Shown piece after piece: positions 1 through 10,253 of a stretch of DNA of 64,000 nt; positions within the stretch are counted from its first letter, which is position 1, and each line of letters starts with the position of its first letter. The DNA is from Nocardia cyriacigeorgica (GTDB lineage Bacteria > Actinomycetota > Actinomycetes > Mycobacteriales > Mycobacteriaceae), in the NCBI RefSeq assembly GCF_010868145.1, contig NZ_JAAGUY010000003.1:221276-285275 (forward strand). Direction: 5' to 3'. A program made the position numbers and the translations under genes. Below the pieces are notes generated by a model. The model worked only from the letters and a program-made list of their open reading frames with translations. It did not search any database and was not told the origin of the DNA.

Positions 1-1312
1 CGAGCGCCTTCTCCGCATCGCGGGTCTTGCCGGCCGCGGTGGCCTTGGCGGCCTGCTCTTCGAACTGGGCGACCCGCTCCCTGAACTGCGCGGCCCGCGC
101 CATGGCCTCGGGGTCGGTGCGGCGCCACTGCGCGTCGGCGGCCTCGCGGACCCGCTTCTCGATGGTGCGCAGCTTGCCTTCCAGCTCCTGCATTCGCTCG
201 CGTGGCACCTTGCCGATGGCGTCCCACTTGTCCTGCAGGTCGCGCAGCGCCGCGCGGGCGCCGTCGAGACCGTGCGCGGGGTCGATGTGGGCGTAGGCGG
301 CTAGCAGTTCCTCCTTGGCGGCGGCGTTCTGCTCGAATTCCGCGTCCCGTTCGGAGGCGGCGGCATTGCGGGCGGCGAAGAAGACGTCCTGGGCGCTCTT
401 GAAACGTCGCCACAGCGCCTCGTCTGCTTCGCGCGGTGCACGGCCTGCGGCTTTCCATTCAGTGAGCAGATCTCGGAACACCGCGGCGGTGCCCGCCCAA
501 TCGGTGGAGCCGGACAGCTCTTCGGCCCGCGCACACAGATCTTCCTTGCGGGTCTTGGCGGCGGCGCGTTCGCGATCGAGCTCGGCGAAGTGGGCGCCGC
601 GACGGCGATTGAACGCCTCGCGCGCCTTCGAGTACCGCTTCCACAAGGCGTCGTCGACCTTGCGGTCCACCCCGCGGATGGACTTCCACTCGTCGAGAAT
701 CTCGCGCAGCCGATCGCCGGCGGCCTTCCACTGGGTGGATTCGGCGGCGATGCGCTCGGCTTCGGCCGCGAGCGCTTCCTTGCGTTCGGTGTGCTCGTGC
801 CTGGCGCGCTCCTTCTCCTCCTTGGCGTGCGCGGCAGCTTCCTCCGAGTGCTCGGCGATGGCCTGCAGTCGCTGGGCCAGGCCTTCGATGTCACCGATGA
901 CGGCGGCGGTGGGCAGCGATTCGGCGATGGTCAGCGCCGCGGCCTTGGTTTTACGGGCATCAGCGCCCGCGGCCAGCCGGGCTTCCAGTAGCGCGACCTC
1001 GGTGGCCAGGTCGTCGAATCGGCGGCCGAAGTGGGCCAGGCCCTCGGCGGCGTCACCGGCCTGCCAGGAGCCGACCTCGCGCTCACCGTCGGCGGTCTTG
1101 ACCCAGGCGGTGCCGTCCTCATCGACGCGGCCCCATTTGCTCGGGTCGGTGACCGTGGGGACGATGACCGGATGCGGATGCTCGGTCGACGCGCCGGGCG
1201 GCGGTTTGACCGCATGTGGTTTGGGGTGGGGGGAGCCGCCGGGTTTCGGCATTCCGGACGGTCGCGGGGTCGTGCCGGGGCCGGGTTTCGCGGTTCCGTT
1301 GCTGTCGGTCAT
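1..1312 (-). CDS. DUF349 domain-containing protein (partial, C-terminus beyond window)
   Basis: The reading frame is open on the minus strand from an ATG at 1312 to the window edge, giving about 437 residues with no stop. The first 40 residues are rich in Pro, Gly, Lys and Thr. The rest is a highly charged, Ala/Arg/Glu-rich helical protein. It carries at least three repeats of the DUF349 pattern, in which a Trp-Lys segment is followed by a basic Leu-Trp-x-Arg-Phe or Trp-Lys-Arg-Tyr segment (examples: DEWKSIRG with [18 protein letters not shown] with [18 protein letters not shown]). It matches the position and type of M. tuberculosis Rv2731. Function in actinobacteria is unknown; the fold suggests a coiled-coil nucleic-acid- or ribosome-associated protein, which is inference. 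It is transcribed away from the miaA cluster, with about 265 nt of intergenic DNA between. Confidence 0.85.
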   Translation of the reverse strand, partial: MTDSNGTAKPGPGTTPRPSGMPKPGGSPHPKPHAVKPPPGASTEHPHPVIVPTVTDPSKWGRVDEDGTAWVKTADGEREVGSWQAGDAAEGLAHFGRRFDDLATEVALLEARLAAGADARKTKAAALTIAESLPTAAVIGDIEGLAQRLQAIAEHSEEAAAHAKEEKERARHEHTERKEALAAEAERIAAESTQWKAAGDRLREILDEWKSIRGVDRKVDDALWKRYSKAREAFNRRRGAHFAELDRERAAAKTRKEDLCARAEELSGSTDWAGTAAVFRDLLTEWKAAGRAPREADEALWRRFKSAQDVFFAARNAAASERDAEFEQNAAAKEELLAAYAHIDPAHGLDGARAALRDLQDKWDAIGKVPRERMQELEGKLRTIEKRVREAADAQWRRTDPEAMARAAQFRERVAQFEEQAAKATAAGKTRDAEKAL

Positions 1313-1577
1313 TGCTCCTCGTCCCTGCCGCGCGTCACGGCTGCCTGATTACGCCCTAGCTCATCCCATTGAACCCGGTCCGAGCCCTGGAAACCACATC
1401 GATCGACCTTGCACCGCGGTGTGGCACCACGGACCCCGACCCGCGATGACCTGGGTTGGAGTACCTCGAACACTAGCAATTGCGGGCCGATTTCCGGCAG
1501 AGACACTCGAACCCATGGCAGCGCACCGGGACTGGCAGGCCGCTGGGCGGTTCTGGTGGGCGACTACCGTTGACGGC

Positions 1578-2336
1578 GTGTTCTGTCTTGCGGCCCTGGT
1601 TCCCTCGCCGCCGGTCCTGGTTCCCGAGCTCTGCGGTGGTCTCGGCGTGGGTGCGGCGGCCGCCGAACTGCGCGCGGCGACGCTGGCCGCCATCGGTGAT
1701 CTGGCGGCGGTGACTTCGCGTTGGACAGTCGTTGGGGTGGGTGCCTTCGACCAGGTCATGGGGCCGGGGACAGTCGGCACGTTCCGAGGTTTCGGAGTGG
1801 ACCGCGTCGTCGCGCTCACCGGTATCGGACCGATCGAAACGACCGACGCGGACCCGGAGCTACCCCTACCGGTACTGATCGCGGCGTGGCTGCGTGAGCA
1901 GGCCGCACCGGATGCGGTCGCGGACGCCCGAATCGTGGCCGCCGACAGCCCGGTCGATCGATGTGCGGAGCTGGGCGCAAAACTGCGCGCGGAACTGGAC
2001 GCCGACCCGCGACCGCACGGCGTGCTCGTCGTCGCCGACGGCGCGACGACCCTGTCCACATCCGCGCCCGGCTATTTCGATCCCCGCGCCGCGAGCAGGC
2101 AGGCCGCGCTGGAGAACGCACTCGGCGCGGGCGACCGGGCCGGCCTGCTCGCGTTGGACCCGATCGAATGCGCCGAGGTCGGCATCCTGGGCCGGGCCGC
2201 CTACCAGGTGCTGGCCGGGGTGTTCGGCGCCGATGCGGCGGACCCCGCCATCGACACCCGTTACCAGGACGCGCCCTTCGGTGTCGGTTATCAGGTGAGC
2301 GTGTGGCGGCCGGACACCGGAGCGGGGCAGCGGTGA
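1578..2336 (+). CDS. Class III extradiol dioxygenase subunit B-like protein
   Basis: This is a 252-residue protein read from GTG 1578. The same frame stays open far upstream, but that part is antisense to the DUF349 gene and has no family character. The start gives [18 protein letters not shown], typical of the actinobacterial family containing Rv2728c. The alpha/beta sequence has TVVGVGAF and [11 protein letters not shown] segments like the class III extradiol dioxygenase (LigB-like) fold, but I cannot see a full set of metal-binding histidines. A dioxygenase activity should therefore not be assumed. Its stop at 2334-2336 overlaps the GTG of miaA at 2333, so the two are likely translationally coupled. 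Specific function is unknown. Confidence 0.75.
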   Translation: MFCLAALVPSPPVLVPELCGGLGVGAAAAELRAATLAAIGDLAAVTSRWTVVGVGAFDQVMGPGTVGTFRGFGVDRVVALTGIGPIETTDADPELPLPVLIAAWLREQAAPDAVADARIVAADSPVDRCAELGAKLRAELDADPRPHGVLVVADGATTLSTSAPGYFDPRAASRQAALENALGAGDRAGLLALDPIECAEVGILGRAAYQVLAGVFGADAADPAIDTRYQDAPFGVGYQVSVWRPDTGAGQR

Positions 2337-3289
2337 CGACGGCGCCTACTCCGATCGCGGTGGTCGGCCCGACCGCCACCGGCAAATCCGATCTCGCGCT
2401 GGATCTGGCCGAACGCCTCGACGGCGAAATCGTCAATATCGACGCGATGCAGCTGTATCGCGGCATGGATATCGGCACGGCCAAGCTGGCACGGGAGCAG
2501 CGGCGGGGAATCCCGCACCATCAGCTCGACGTGCTGGAGGTGACCGAGACCGCCACGGTGGCCGCCTATCAGGTCGCCGCGGCCACCGATGTCGAGGCGA
2601 TCATGGCCCGCGGCCGCACCCCGGTCATCGTCGGCGGCTCGATGATGTATGTCCAGGCGCTGCTGGATCAGTGGGATTTCCCCGCCACCGATCCTGCGGT
2701 CCGGGCCCGCTGGGAGACGTTGCTGGCCGAGCGCGGGGTGGTCGCGGTGCATGAGGCCCTGTGTGCCGCCGACCCGGCCGCCGCCGCCACCATCCTGCCG
2801 ACCGATGGCAGGCGGATGGTGCGCGCGCTCGAGGTCGTCGAACTCACCGGGCGGCCGTTCGCGGCCTCCGCGCCGGTCATCGGCCGCCCCCGCTGGGGCA
2901 CCGCCATCATCGGTGTCGACCGCGACACCACCGAACTCGACGATCGCATCGCTCGCCGCACGGATCTGATGTTCGACACCGGCTTGGTCGAGGAGGTGCG
3001 CGGACTCATCGATCGAGGTCTTCGCGACGGCCAAACCGCCCGCCGGGCCATCGGCTACGCCCAGGTTCTGGCCTGTCTGGACGGTGAATACGACCTCGCC
3101 CATGCGAAGGAACGCACCTTCATCGGCACTCGACGCTATGTTCGGCGGCAGCGCTCCTGGTTCCGCCGCGATCGACGAGTGCGCTGGGTGGACGGCGCCG
3201 ATCCGGCGCTGGCGGCTACAGTCGCCACGCTGCTCGCCACCGCCGAGCCAGGCATCGGCACCGACCTCGAGGAGCGGACCCCGCAGTGA
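2333..3289 (+). CDS. miaA: tRNA dimethylallyltransferase MiaA
   Basis: The protein has 318 residues from GTG 2333, which overlaps the preceding stop by 4 nt. The P-loop [10 protein letters not shown] lies near residues 11-20. It is followed by the DMAPP-transferase signatures [19 protein letters not shown] and GIPHHQLD, and later by [15 protein letters not shown]. MiaA transfers a dimethylallyl group to N6 of A37 in tRNAs that read UNN codons, the step before methylthiolation by MiaB. The C-terminal helical region with [14 protein letters not shown] is the usual tRNA-binding end. Length and motifs are complete. The stop at 3287-3289 overlaps the next GTG, making a three-gene coupled run. Confidence 0.95.
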   Translation: MTTAPTPIAVVGPTATGKSDLALDLAERLDGEIVNIDAMQLYRGMDIGTAKLAREQRRGIPHHQLDVLEVTETATVAAYQVAAATDVEAIMARGRTPVIVGGSMMYVQALLDQWDFPATDPAVRARWETLLAERGVVAVHEALCAADPAAAATILPTDGRRMVRALEVVELTGRPFAASAPVIGRPRWGTAIIGVDRDTTELDDRIARRTDLMFDTGLVEEVRGLIDRGLRDGQTARRAIGYAQVLACLDGEYDLAHAKERTFIGTRRYVRRQRSWFRRDRRVRWVDGADPALAATVATLLATAEPGIGTDLEERTPQ

Positions 3290-4119
3290 CCCGACGGATC
3301 AGCACCCGCAACGCCTCCGTGCAGGTATGGCAGGCCTACCTGACCAACCGCACCAAGCGTCATCGTGATGGCCGGTTTCTGGTGCAGGGCGTGCGCCCGA
3401 TCACCCAGGCCATCGCCAACGACTGGCCGCTCGAGACGCTGCTGTACCGGCTCGGCACGCCGGAGCTGTCGCACTGGGCGCGTGAGCTGCTCGAGACCAG
3501 CGATGTACCGCAGGTCGGGCTGGTGCCGGAATTGATGGCCGAACTGGGGGAGAAGTCCGGCGCGGCACCGGAGGTCGTCGCGGTCGCCGAGTCGCGCACC
3601 ATCGAGCTCGACACCTTCGAACCAGGTGATCCCGGTGACGCGCCGGTGGTCGTGGTGTTCGACCGTCCGAACTCGCCAGGCAACCTCGGCACACTGATCC
3701 GTTCGGCGGACGCCTTCGGCGCGGACGCGGTGATCGTCACCGGGCATGGTGCCGATCAGTACGACCCGCAGGCCGTGCGTGCCTCCACCGGTTCACTGTT
3801 CGCGCTACCGGTGCTGCGGGCAGCGGGGCCGGCCCAGATCGTCGGGTTCCGGGATCGGCAGGTCGAGCGAGGCATTCCGACCCGCATCGTCGGCACGGAT
3901 GAAGGTGGCTCGCACGCGGTGTTCGACCATGATTTCACCGAGGCCACGATCCTGGTCGTCGGCAACGAGACCACCGGGATGAGTGCGGGCTGGGCGCAGG
4001 CCTGCGACGACATCGTCGATATCCCGATGGGCGGGACCGCGAGCTCGCTCGGTGCCCCCTCGGCCGGTGCGGTCGCGCTGTACGAAATTTCCCGGCAACG
4101 CCGGACGTTTGCCAGATGA
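3286..4119 (+). CDS. TrmH/SpoU family RNA 2'-O-ribose methyltransferase
   Basis: This 277-residue protein starts at GTG 3286, overlapping the miaA stop. The N-terminal part ([18 protein letters not shown]) is the substrate-binding SpoU_sub_bind-like region. Motif 1 of the SPOUT fold is clear ([20 protein letters not shown]), with the catalytic Arg in LIRSAD. It is followed by GNETTGMS (motif 2) and [20 protein letters not shown] (motif 3). The usual motif 3 is SLNVSVA-like, whereas this protein has SLGAPSAGA, an atypical knot sequence. The likely role is AdoMet-dependent 2'-O-methylation of rRNA or tRNA; the target is unknown. It is co-directional with miaA, which suits an RNA modification role. 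Confidence 0.8.
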   Translation: MTRRISTRNASVQVWQAYLTNRTKRHRDGRFLVQGVRPITQAIANDWPLETLLYRLGTPELSHWARELLETSDVPQVGLVPELMAELGEKSGAAPEVVAVAESRTIELDTFEPGDPGDAPVVVVFDRPNSPGNLGTLIRSADAFGADAVIVTGHGADQYDPQAVRASTGSLFALPVLRAAGPAQIVGFRDRQVERGIPTRIVGTDEGGSHAVFDHDFTEATILVVGNETTGMSAGWAQACDDIVDIPMGGTASSLGAPSAGAVALYEISRQRRTFAR

Positions 4120-4165
4120 CCACGATGTTCCCCCGACACTCGCGATGACGAGAGGCAGCCTGCAC

Positions 4166-5065
4166 GTGCCAGATACCGACAGCATCGAGTTCACCAAGGG
4201 CCACGGCACCCAGAACGATTTCGTGGTGCTGCCCGACCCCGAGGTAAGCCTCGATCTGACCACCGCGCGGATCGCCGCGCTCTGCGATCGGCAACGTGGC
4301 CTCGGCGCCGATGGGGTTCTTCGGGTCGCTCGTGCCGGTGCGTTGCGGGACAGGGGAGTGCTGCCCGAACTGCCCGAGGGCGTCGGAACCGACGACTGGT
4401 TCATGGACTACCGCAACGCCGACGGATCGATCGCCGAGATGTGCGGCAACGGCGTGCGCGTATTCGCGCACTATCTCGCGGCATCCGGCCTGGAATCGAG
4501 CCGGACGTTCGTCGTCGGTAGCCGGGCAGGCGCCCGCCCGGTGACCGTGCATGCGGCCGGTCCGGTGCGGGGCGAGGTCACCGTCACCATGGGCGAGGTC
4601 CGTGAACTGGGCGAATCGACCGCCACGGTGGCCGGATGGGCGTATTCGGGGATCGGCATCGACGTCGGCAACCCGCACCTGGCCTGCGTCGACCCGGAAC
4701 TCACGGCCGACACGCTCGGCAAGCTCGACCTGACGGTGGCGCCGGGCTATGACCCGGATGTTTTTCCCCAGGGTGTGAACATCGAGATCGTCACCGCGCT
4801 CGACTCCTCGGGTGCGGTCGATATGCGGGTCTACGAACGTGGCGTCGGCGAGACCCGGTCGTGCGGGACGGGCACGGTGGCCGCGGCCGCGGCCGCCCTG
4901 GCCGCGGGCGGCTTCCGGATCGCGCACGACACCGGTGAGGTGACCGTGCGGGTGCCGGGTGGTGAAGTATCGGTCGGACTGGAAGGCGGCGTGGCGTGGC
5001 TGCGCGGACCTTCGGTGCTGGTGGCGACCGGCCGGATCGCCGCCGAATGGTGGCAGCAGCCGTGA
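4166..5065 (+). CDS. dapF: Diaminopimelate epimerase
   Basis: DapF interconverts LL- and meso-diaminopimelate for lysine and peptidoglycan synthesis. I chose GTG 4166 because AGAGG at 4151-4155 sits about 10 nt upstream, giving 299 residues, close to the family length. ATG 4145 in the same frame is possible but has no ribosome binding site. Both catalytic cysteines are present, in [10 protein letters not shown] and in [10 protein letters not shown], in the N- and C-terminal halves of the pseudo-symmetric fold. The N-terminus [15 protein letters not shown] is characteristic. A short insertion ([14 protein letters not shown]) precedes the first active-site motif. It sits between the rRNA methyltransferase and hflX on the same strand, as in related actinobacteria. 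Confidence 0.95.
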   Translation: MPDTDSIEFTKGHGTQNDFVVLPDPEVSLDLTTARIAALCDRQRGLGADGVLRVARAGALRDRGVLPELPEGVGTDDWFMDYRNADGSIAEMCGNGVRVFAHYLAASGLESSRTFVVGSRAGARPVTVHAAGPVRGEVTVTMGEVRELGESTATVAGWAYSGIGIDVGNPHLACVDPELTADTLGKLDLTVAPGYDPDVFPQGVNIEIVTALDSSGAVDMRVYERGVGETRSCGTGTVAAAAAALAAGGFRIAHDTGEVTVRVPGGEVSVGLEGGVAWLRGPSVLVATGRIAAEWWQQP

Positions 5066-5129
5066 AGGGACCGGCCCGCCGGATAACCACATGCGCTGTC
5101 CTGGGATTTCGTGGCAGCATGGATGGTGT

Positions 5130-6683
5130 ATGAGGAATTCAGAGTCTTTCGATATGACCAACGGTATTGATCTGTTCGACGGCGCCGACGACGAGGACGG
5201 CACCGAGTTCGACGGCACCGACGTCGGTTCCGACGCCGAGTCGGCCCGCCGCGGTGGCGGCTGGGCGCCCGAGCCGACCGCCGGTGAACTCCAGCTCGAG
5301 GAACGCAGCGCCCTGCGCCGTGTGGCGGGGCTGTCCACCGAGCTCACCGACATCACCGAAGTCGAGTACCGGCAGCTGCGACTGGAGCGTGTCGTGCTCG
5401 TCGGTGTGTGGACCGAGGGCAGCGCCGCACGCGCCGATGCCAGCATGGCCGAGCTCGCCGCGCTCGCCGAGACCGCCGGTTCGGAGGTGCTCGAAGCCCT
5501 GATCCAGCGCCGCGACCGACCCGACCCTGCCACCTACATCGGTTCCGGTAAGGCCGAGGAGCTGCGCTCGGTGGTACTCGGCAGTGGCGCGGACACCGTG
5601 ATTTGCGACGGTGAACTGACCCCCGCGCAGCTCACCGCGCTGGAGAAGGTGGTCAAGGTCAAGGTGATCGACCGGACCGCCCTGATCCTGGACATCTTCG
5701 CCCAGCACGCCACCTCCCGCGAGGGCAAGGCGCAGGTCGCGCTGGCGCAGATGGAGTACATGCTGCCCAGGCTGCGCGGCTGGGGTGAGTCGATGTCACG
5801 TCAGGCCGGTGGCCGGGCGGGCAGCAACGGCGGTGTTGGTCTGCGTGGTCCCGGTGAGACCAAGATCGAAACCGACCGTCGTCGTATCCGTGAGCGGATG
5901 GCCAAGCTGCGCCGGGAGATCCGCGAGATGAAGACCGCGCGCGACACCATGCGCTCGCGGCGCAGCTCGAGCGGTATCCCGTCGGTCGCGATCATCGGCT
6001 ACACCAACGCGGGCAAGTCCAGCCTGATGAATGCGCTCACCGGGTCCGGTGTGCTGGTCCAGGACGCGCTGTTCGCCACCCTGGACCCGACCACCCGCCG
6101 CGCCGAACTCGATGACGGCCGCGAGGTCGTGTTCACCGACACCGTTGGTTTCGTCCGGCATCTGCCCACTCAGCTCGTCGAAGCCTTCCGCTCCACCTTG
6201 GAGGAGGTCACCGGCGCCGACCTGCTGCTGCATGTGGTGGACGGTTCCGACGCGCTGCCCGCCGAGCAGATCAAGGCCGTGCGCGAGGTCGTCACCGACG
6301 TGATCCGCGAATCGGGTGCCCCGGCGCCGCCGGAACTGTTGGTCGTCAACAAGATCGACGCCATCGATCCGGTCGAGCTGACGCGCCTGCGCGCGCTGCT
6401 ACCCGGCGCGGAGTTCGTCTCCGCGCACAAGGGGACCGGGATCGACACCCTGCGTGATCGCCTGGCCGAGGTGCTCGGCGGACTCGACGTCGAGATCAGT
6501 GTGCTGCTGCCCTACACCCGCGGTGACCTGCTCGCCCGCATCCACGCCGATGGCCGGATCGACAGCTCCAGCCACGAGGAAGCGGGTACCAGGGTGCATG
6601 CGCGGGTCCCGCATGCCCTTGCGGCGGCGCTGTCGGAGTATGCGCACGCGGGCACCGTCGCCGACGATCGGCCCGCACCGTAA
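5130..6683 (+). CDS. hflX: GTPase HflX
   Basis: HflX is a ribosome-associated GTPase that splits stalled or hibernating 70S ribosomes. From ATG 5130 the protein has 517 residues; ATG 5154 is an alternative start with AGAG upstream. The acidic N-terminal extension of about 60 residues precedes the HflX N-terminal domain (DPATYIGSGKAEEL). The glycine-rich linker GGRAGSNGGVGLRGPGETK and the basic coiled coil with TDRRRIRERMAKLRREIREM follow. The G domain has G1 GYTNAGKSS near residue 290, G3 DTVGFVRHLP, and G4 NKIDAID. All nucleotide-binding motifs are intact. It follows dapF at 64 nt, as in M. tuberculosis (Rv2726c-Rv2725c). Confidence 0.95.
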   Translation: MRNSESFDMTNGIDLFDGADDEDGTEFDGTDVGSDAESARRGGGWAPEPTAGELQLEERSALRRVAGLSTELTDITEVEYRQLRLERVVLVGVWTEGSAARADASMAELAALAETAGSEVLEALIQRRDRPDPATYIGSGKAEELRSVVLGSGADTVICDGELTPAQLTALEKVVKVKVIDRTALILDIFAQHATSREGKAQVALAQMEYMLPRLRGWGESMSRQAGGRAGSNGGVGLRGPGETKIETDRRRIRERMAKLRREIREMKTARDTMRSRRSSSGIPSVAIIGYTNAGKSSLMNALTGSGVLVQDALFATLDPTTRRAELDDGREVVFTDTVGFVRHLPTQLVEAFRSTLEEVTGADLLLHVVDGSDALPAEQIKAVREVVTDVIRESGAPAPPELLVVNKIDAIDPVELTRLRALLPGAEFVSAHKGTGIDTLRDRLAEVLGGLDVEISVLLPYTRGDLLARIHADGRIDSSSHEEAGTRVHARVPHALAAALSEYAHAGTVADDRPAP

Positions 6684-6797
6684 TCCACCTGGTGTCCGGC
6701 GGGTGAATATCGGCGCAGGTCAGCGCTGACGGCATATCCGATGCGACACAGTCGATTTCGTTGCGTTATCGTCATCGAATCGACATCAGGAGGGTTC

Positions 6798-7745
6798 ATG
6801 TCGCACGACCGTTCCGGCTCGGCCGATTCCGGTGATCGGCCGGCCGGCGCTCTGCCCGAGGCCGCCGTGCTCAGCGACGGTGCGCCGCTGTCGGTCTCGC
6901 TGAGCGGTACCGACCTGCGCATCATCGAGACCTTGCTCGCTCCGTTGCGCGCGTGGACGAGTCCGCGGTTCTACGGGCTGGAGAACATCCCCGCCGAGGG
7001 CCCGGTTCTCTTGGTGGGCAACCACAATCTGCTCGGCGGAATCGATGCGCCGCTGCTGCTGCCGGAGGTACTGCATCGACGCGGCCGGCTCATCCGCGGG
7101 CTGGCGGAGAATGTGCTCATCGCCGTGCCGGGGGTGCGTCATCTGCTGCACCACTACGGTTCGGTGCGCGGGACCCGGCGCAACTGCCTGGCTCTGCTCG
7201 CACGCGGTGAAGCGGTGATGGTCTTTCCTGGGGGCGGGCGGGAGGCCGTGCGCCGTAAGAACGAGAAGTACCACCTCAAATGGGAAGGTCGTACCGGATT
7301 CGCCCGGATGGCGATCGAGGCCGGGGCGCCCATCGTGCCGGTGGCGATGATCGGAGTGGACGATGCCTACGACATCGTCGTCGACGGTGATCATCCGGTG
7401 CTGCGTCCACTGCGGTGGGCGGTCGAAGCGCTCGGTCTCCACCGCGAACTCACCCCGCCGCTGGTGCGCGGCCTTGGTCCGACTCCGCTGCCACGGCCGG
7501 AACGGTTCTACTTCGCCGCGGGAGCGCCGATCGATCCGGCGCCCTGGCGCGACGCCCCTGACCTCGGTGCCGCCGCCGTCGAGTTGCGTGCGGTGGTGCG
7601 CAAGAGCCTGGAGGAGGAGCTGCGGTTCCTGTTCGCCGAACGTGACCGCGATTCCGGTCGAACCCTGACCGGCCGGGTGCGCGGCGATCTGGCCGCGTTC
7701 ACCTCCGGTGCCATCGACAGGCTACGGCGGTTTCGTTTGTCGTGA
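6798..7745 (+). CDS. Lysophospholipid/diacylglycerol acyltransferase family protein
   Basis: The 315-residue protein starts at ATG 6798, fixed by a strong AGGAGGG at 6788-6794. The acyltransferase block I is VGNHNLLGGIDAPLL near residues 74-88, with six residues between His and Asp rather than the four of the classical NHxxxxD motif; this spacing suits the MGAT/DAGAT-like branch. Block III is seen as VMVFPGGGREAVRRK and block IV as GAPIVPVAMIG. It is likely membrane-associated and acylates a glycerolipid or related alcohol; the substrate is not predictable. It follows hflX by about 110 nt and precedes an acyl-CoA dehydrogenase, suggesting a lipid-metabolism neighbourhood. Confidence 0.8.
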   Translation: MSHDRSGSADSGDRPAGALPEAAVLSDGAPLSVSLSGTDLRIIETLLAPLRAWTSPRFYGLENIPAEGPVLLVGNHNLLGGIDAPLLLPEVLHRRGRLIRGLAENVLIAVPGVRHLLHHYGSVRGTRRNCLALLARGEAVMVFPGGGREAVRRKNEKYHLKWEGRTGFARMAIEAGAPIVPVAMIGVDDAYDIVVDGDHPVLRPLRWAVEALGLHRELTPPLVRGLGPTPLPRPERFYFAAGAPIDPAPWRDAPDLGAAAVELRAVVRKSLEEELRFLFAERDRDSGRTLTGRVRGDLAAFTSGAIDRLRRFRLS

Positions 7746-7894
7746 ATCTCCTCTGATCATGGTCGGCGTCGCCACTCGAGCAGGTGAGACGGCGAATTCG
7801 GGGAGTGAAGTGAACAGCGATTCTCATCCCGGGTACGGTGGGTGACAACGACGAACCGGTGCGGGCCGGTTCGTGTGGTCACTAGGAGGTTGGT

Positions 7895-9040
7895 GTGGAG
7901 CGCACACTGTTCGAACCCGAGCACGACCTGTTCCGGGAGTCGTTCCGCAAGTTTCTCGACACTCACGTCGCGCCGAACCATGCGAAATGGGAAGAGCAGG
8001 GCATTGTCGATCGGTCCGCGTGGGTCGAGGCGGGTAAGCAAGGCTTCCTCGGCATGGCGGTACCGGAGGAGTACGGCGGCGGCGGGGTCAAGGATTTCCG
8101 CTACAACGCGGTGATCACCGAAGAGACCGTGCGTGGGCAGTACTCCGGGCTCGGCTTCTCGCTGCACAACGACGTCGTCGCGCCGTATCTGCTGGAGTTG
8201 GCGAACGAGGAGCAGAAGCAGCGGTGGCTGCCCGGATTCTGTTCCGGCGAGATCATCACCGCGATCGCCATGACCGAGCCGGGCACCGGATCGGATCTGC
8301 AGGGCATCAAGACCCGCGCCGTGCGCGACGGCGACGACTGGGTGCTCAACGGCTCCAAGACCTTCATCACCAACGGCATCAACGCAGATATCATCATCGT
8401 GGTCGCGCAGACCGACCCCGAGAAGGGCGCGATGGGCTTCAGCCTGCTGGTCGTCGAGCGCGGTATGGCCGGTTTCGAACGCGGACGCAACCTCGACAAG
8501 ATCGGCCTCAAGGCGCAGGACACCGCCGAGCTCAGCTTCAGCGATGTGCGGGTGCCCGCGGCCAACCTTCTCGGCACCGAGGGGATGGGCTTCATCCACC
8601 TGATGCAGAACCTCCCGCAGGAGCGCATGTCGATCGCCGTGATGGCCGCCGCCGCCATGGAGGGCTGCCTGGACATGACGGTCCAGTACGTGCGTGACCG
8701 CAAGGCCTTCGGCAAGCCGATCGGAGCCCTGCAGAACACCCGCTTCGTGCTGGCCGAACTGGCCACCAAGACCACCGCCGTGCGCATCATGGTCGATCGG
8801 TTCATCGAGGACCTGAACGCGGACAAGCTGTCGGTCGAGGATGCCGCCATGGCCAAGTGGTGGAGCACCGAGGAGCAGCTCGACCTCATCAACCGCTGCC
8901 TGCAGCTCCACGGCGGCTACGGCTATATGAAGGAATACCCGATCGCCAAGGCGTACATGGATGCTCGCATCCAGACGATCTACGGCGGCACCACCGAGAT
9001 CATGAAAGAGATCATCGGCCGCGGTTTGAAACTGGCCTGA
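7895..9040 (+). CDS. Acyl-CoA dehydrogenase (FadE20-like)
   Basis: This 381-residue flavoenzyme starts at GTG 7895, with AGGAGG at 7884-7889. The family landmarks are present: AVPEEYGGGGVKDF, the FAD-binding TAIAMTEPGTGSDLQGIKT, WVLNGSKTFITNG, the DRKAFGKPIG segment, and the C-terminal YGGTTEIMKEIIGRGL. It oxidises an acyl-CoA to the 2,3-enoyl-CoA, passing electrons to ETF. By position it corresponds to M. tuberculosis fadE20 (Rv2724c), downstream of hflX. The chain-length preference cannot be read from sequence. Confidence 0.9.
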   Translation: MERTLFEPEHDLFRESFRKFLDTHVAPNHAKWEEQGIVDRSAWVEAGKQGFLGMAVPEEYGGGGVKDFRYNAVITEETVRGQYSGLGFSLHNDVVAPYLLELANEEQKQRWLPGFCSGEIITAIAMTEPGTGSDLQGIKTRAVRDGDDWVLNGSKTFITNGINADIIIVVAQTDPEKGAMGFSLLVVERGMAGFERGRNLDKIGLKAQDTAELSFSDVRVPAANLLGTEGMGFIHLMQNLPQERMSIAVMAAAAMEGCLDMTVQYVRDRKAFGKPIGALQNTRFVLAELATKTTAVRIMVDRFIEDLNADKLSVEDAAMAKWWSTEEQLDLINRCLQLHGGYGYMKEYPIAKAYMDARIQTIYGGTTEIMKEIIGRGLKLA

Positions 9041-9058
9041 TCACCACCTGTCCGGCTC

Positions 9059-9097
9059 CGGCCGACGGTGACCGTCATGTGCGGGCGTCGTCGGCCG
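9059..9097. terminator. Possible bidirectional terminator hairpin
   Basis: Between the convergent acyl-CoA dehydrogenase and DapB-like genes there is a perfect 9-bp inverted repeat, CGGCCGACG at 9059-9067 and CGTCGGCCG at 9089-9097, with a 21-nt loop. There is no T-run, which is usual for actinobacterial hairpin terminators. It is a candidate only. Confidence 0.4.
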
Positions 9098-9157
9098 CGT
9101 GCGATCACAGTTGTCGTCCCGATCGGCGGTGTCGTCGTCGACGAAGACGGAAAAGTA

Positions 9158-10252
9158 TCAGCTGATGTGCCTGCCCCGTGCGGCAAGGCCTGCTCCGGTG
9201 ACCAGCGGCAGATCGAGTGTCGTGCGGATGCCCGCCGGGGCGGCGACGACTGCGGGAATGGCGTTGACCAGGCGCATCGCCGTACCGACGAGGCTGGCGT
9301 GGTTGTGGTCGCCGTTGTCGCTGAACATGGCCAGGTCGAGGGTGTAATGCGGTTCGCCGGTGACTTCCACTCGGTAGGACCCGCCCTCGCGCGCCGGTTG
9401 CGGCCAGTCGGGGGCGATATCGGCACGCAGCCGGGTGATGTGTTCGAGCACGGTGACCACACGCTCGCCGACCATGCCGCGGACCTCGAAGCGCAGACCG
9501 GCCGCGGTGCCCTTCTCGATGGTGCCGGAGTCGATCGCGAAGGTTTCCGGAGCCGGCACCCGCTCGTAGGTCTGGGTGACAGCATCGAGTTCCAGATCGA
9601 GGCCCGCGGCCAGTTGACGGACAACGCTGCCCCAGGCCAGCGACAGCACGCCAGGTTGCAGCAGTAGCGGAGTCTCGTCCATCGGCTTACCGAAGCCCAT
9701 GATGTCGAACATGACGGCCGGATTGTCGTAGGTCGAATAGTCGACGATCTCCATACACCGCACCTGATCGACCCGCCGACAGGTTCCCAACAGGGCCAGC
9801 GGCAGCAGATCATTGGCGAAACCGGGGTCGATCCCGTTGACGAACAACGACGAATTGCCTGTGGCGGCAGCCTTTTCCAGCGGAACGAGCAGCTCGTCCG
9901 GGATGACGTCCCACGGGTACTGCAGGAACACCGGTGCGCTCGCCACCACATTGATCCCCGCGGCCAGCAGCACCCGCAGATCCTCCAGGGCCTCCATCAG
10001 CCGGTTGTCGGTCATGGCCGTGTAGACCACACAGTCCGGCTTCAACGCCAGGATCCGCTCGGTATCGGTGGTCGCCGAGATGCCGGTCGGCTCCGCGCCG
10101 ACCAGCTCACCGGCGTCGCGGCCGTCCTTGTCCGGTCCGGAGACTCGCACTCCGACAAGTTCGAGCCGTGGATCGTCGAGCACTCCGGCGAGCGCGTGCC
10201 GCCCGACATTGCCGGTGCCCCAGTGCACTACGCGATAGACCATCGTCGTCAC
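9158..10252 (-). CDS. NAD(P)-dependent DapB-like (amine dehydrogenase-type) oxidoreductase
   Basis: The 364-residue protein opens with VYRVVHWGTGNVGRHALAGV, a Rossmann GxGxxG fold like the dihydrodipicolinate reductase N-terminal domain. This family includes 2,4-diaminopentanoate dehydrogenase and many uncharacterised actinobacterial proteins. The middle segment GINVVASAPVFLQYPW and the later NGIDPGFANDLLPLALLG are family hallmarks. The true DapB catalytic His-rich motif is not evident, so it is not a lysine-pathway enzyme. It begins 1 nt after the stop of the upstream SDR gene, so the two form an operon. Substrate unknown; together they look like a small oxidation pathway controlled by the divergent IclR-like regulator. 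Confidence 0.7.
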   Translation of the reverse strand: MTTMVYRVVHWGTGNVGRHALAGVLDDPRLELVGVRVSGPDKDGRDAGELVGAEPTGISATTDTERILALKPDCVVYTAMTDNRLMEALEDLRVLLAAGINVVASAPVFLQYPWDVIPDELLVPLEKAAATGNSSLFVNGIDPGFANDLLPLALLGTCRRVDQVRCMEIVDYSTYDNPAVMFDIMGFGKPMDETPLLLQPGVLSLAWGSVVRQLAAGLDLELDAVTQTYERVPAPETFAIDSGTIEKGTAAGLRFEVRGMVGERVVTVLEHITRLRADIAPDWPQPAREGGSYRVEVTGEPHYTLDLAMFSDNGDHNHASLVGTAMRLVNAIPAVVAAPAGIRTTLDLPLVTGAGLAARGRHIS

Positions 10253-10253
10253 C

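Noticed and set aside
315..1577. Long plus-strand open frame running into the dioxygenase-like gene
   Set aside because: It is antisense to the clearly coding DUF349 gene, has low-complexity Ser/Ala/Arg sequence and no ribosome binding site; only the part from GTG 1578 has family character.
3935..5533. 532-residue minus-strand open frame opposite dapF and hflX
   Set aside because: Shadow of two well-supported genes; the translation is repetitive Arg/His/Gly sequence without domains.
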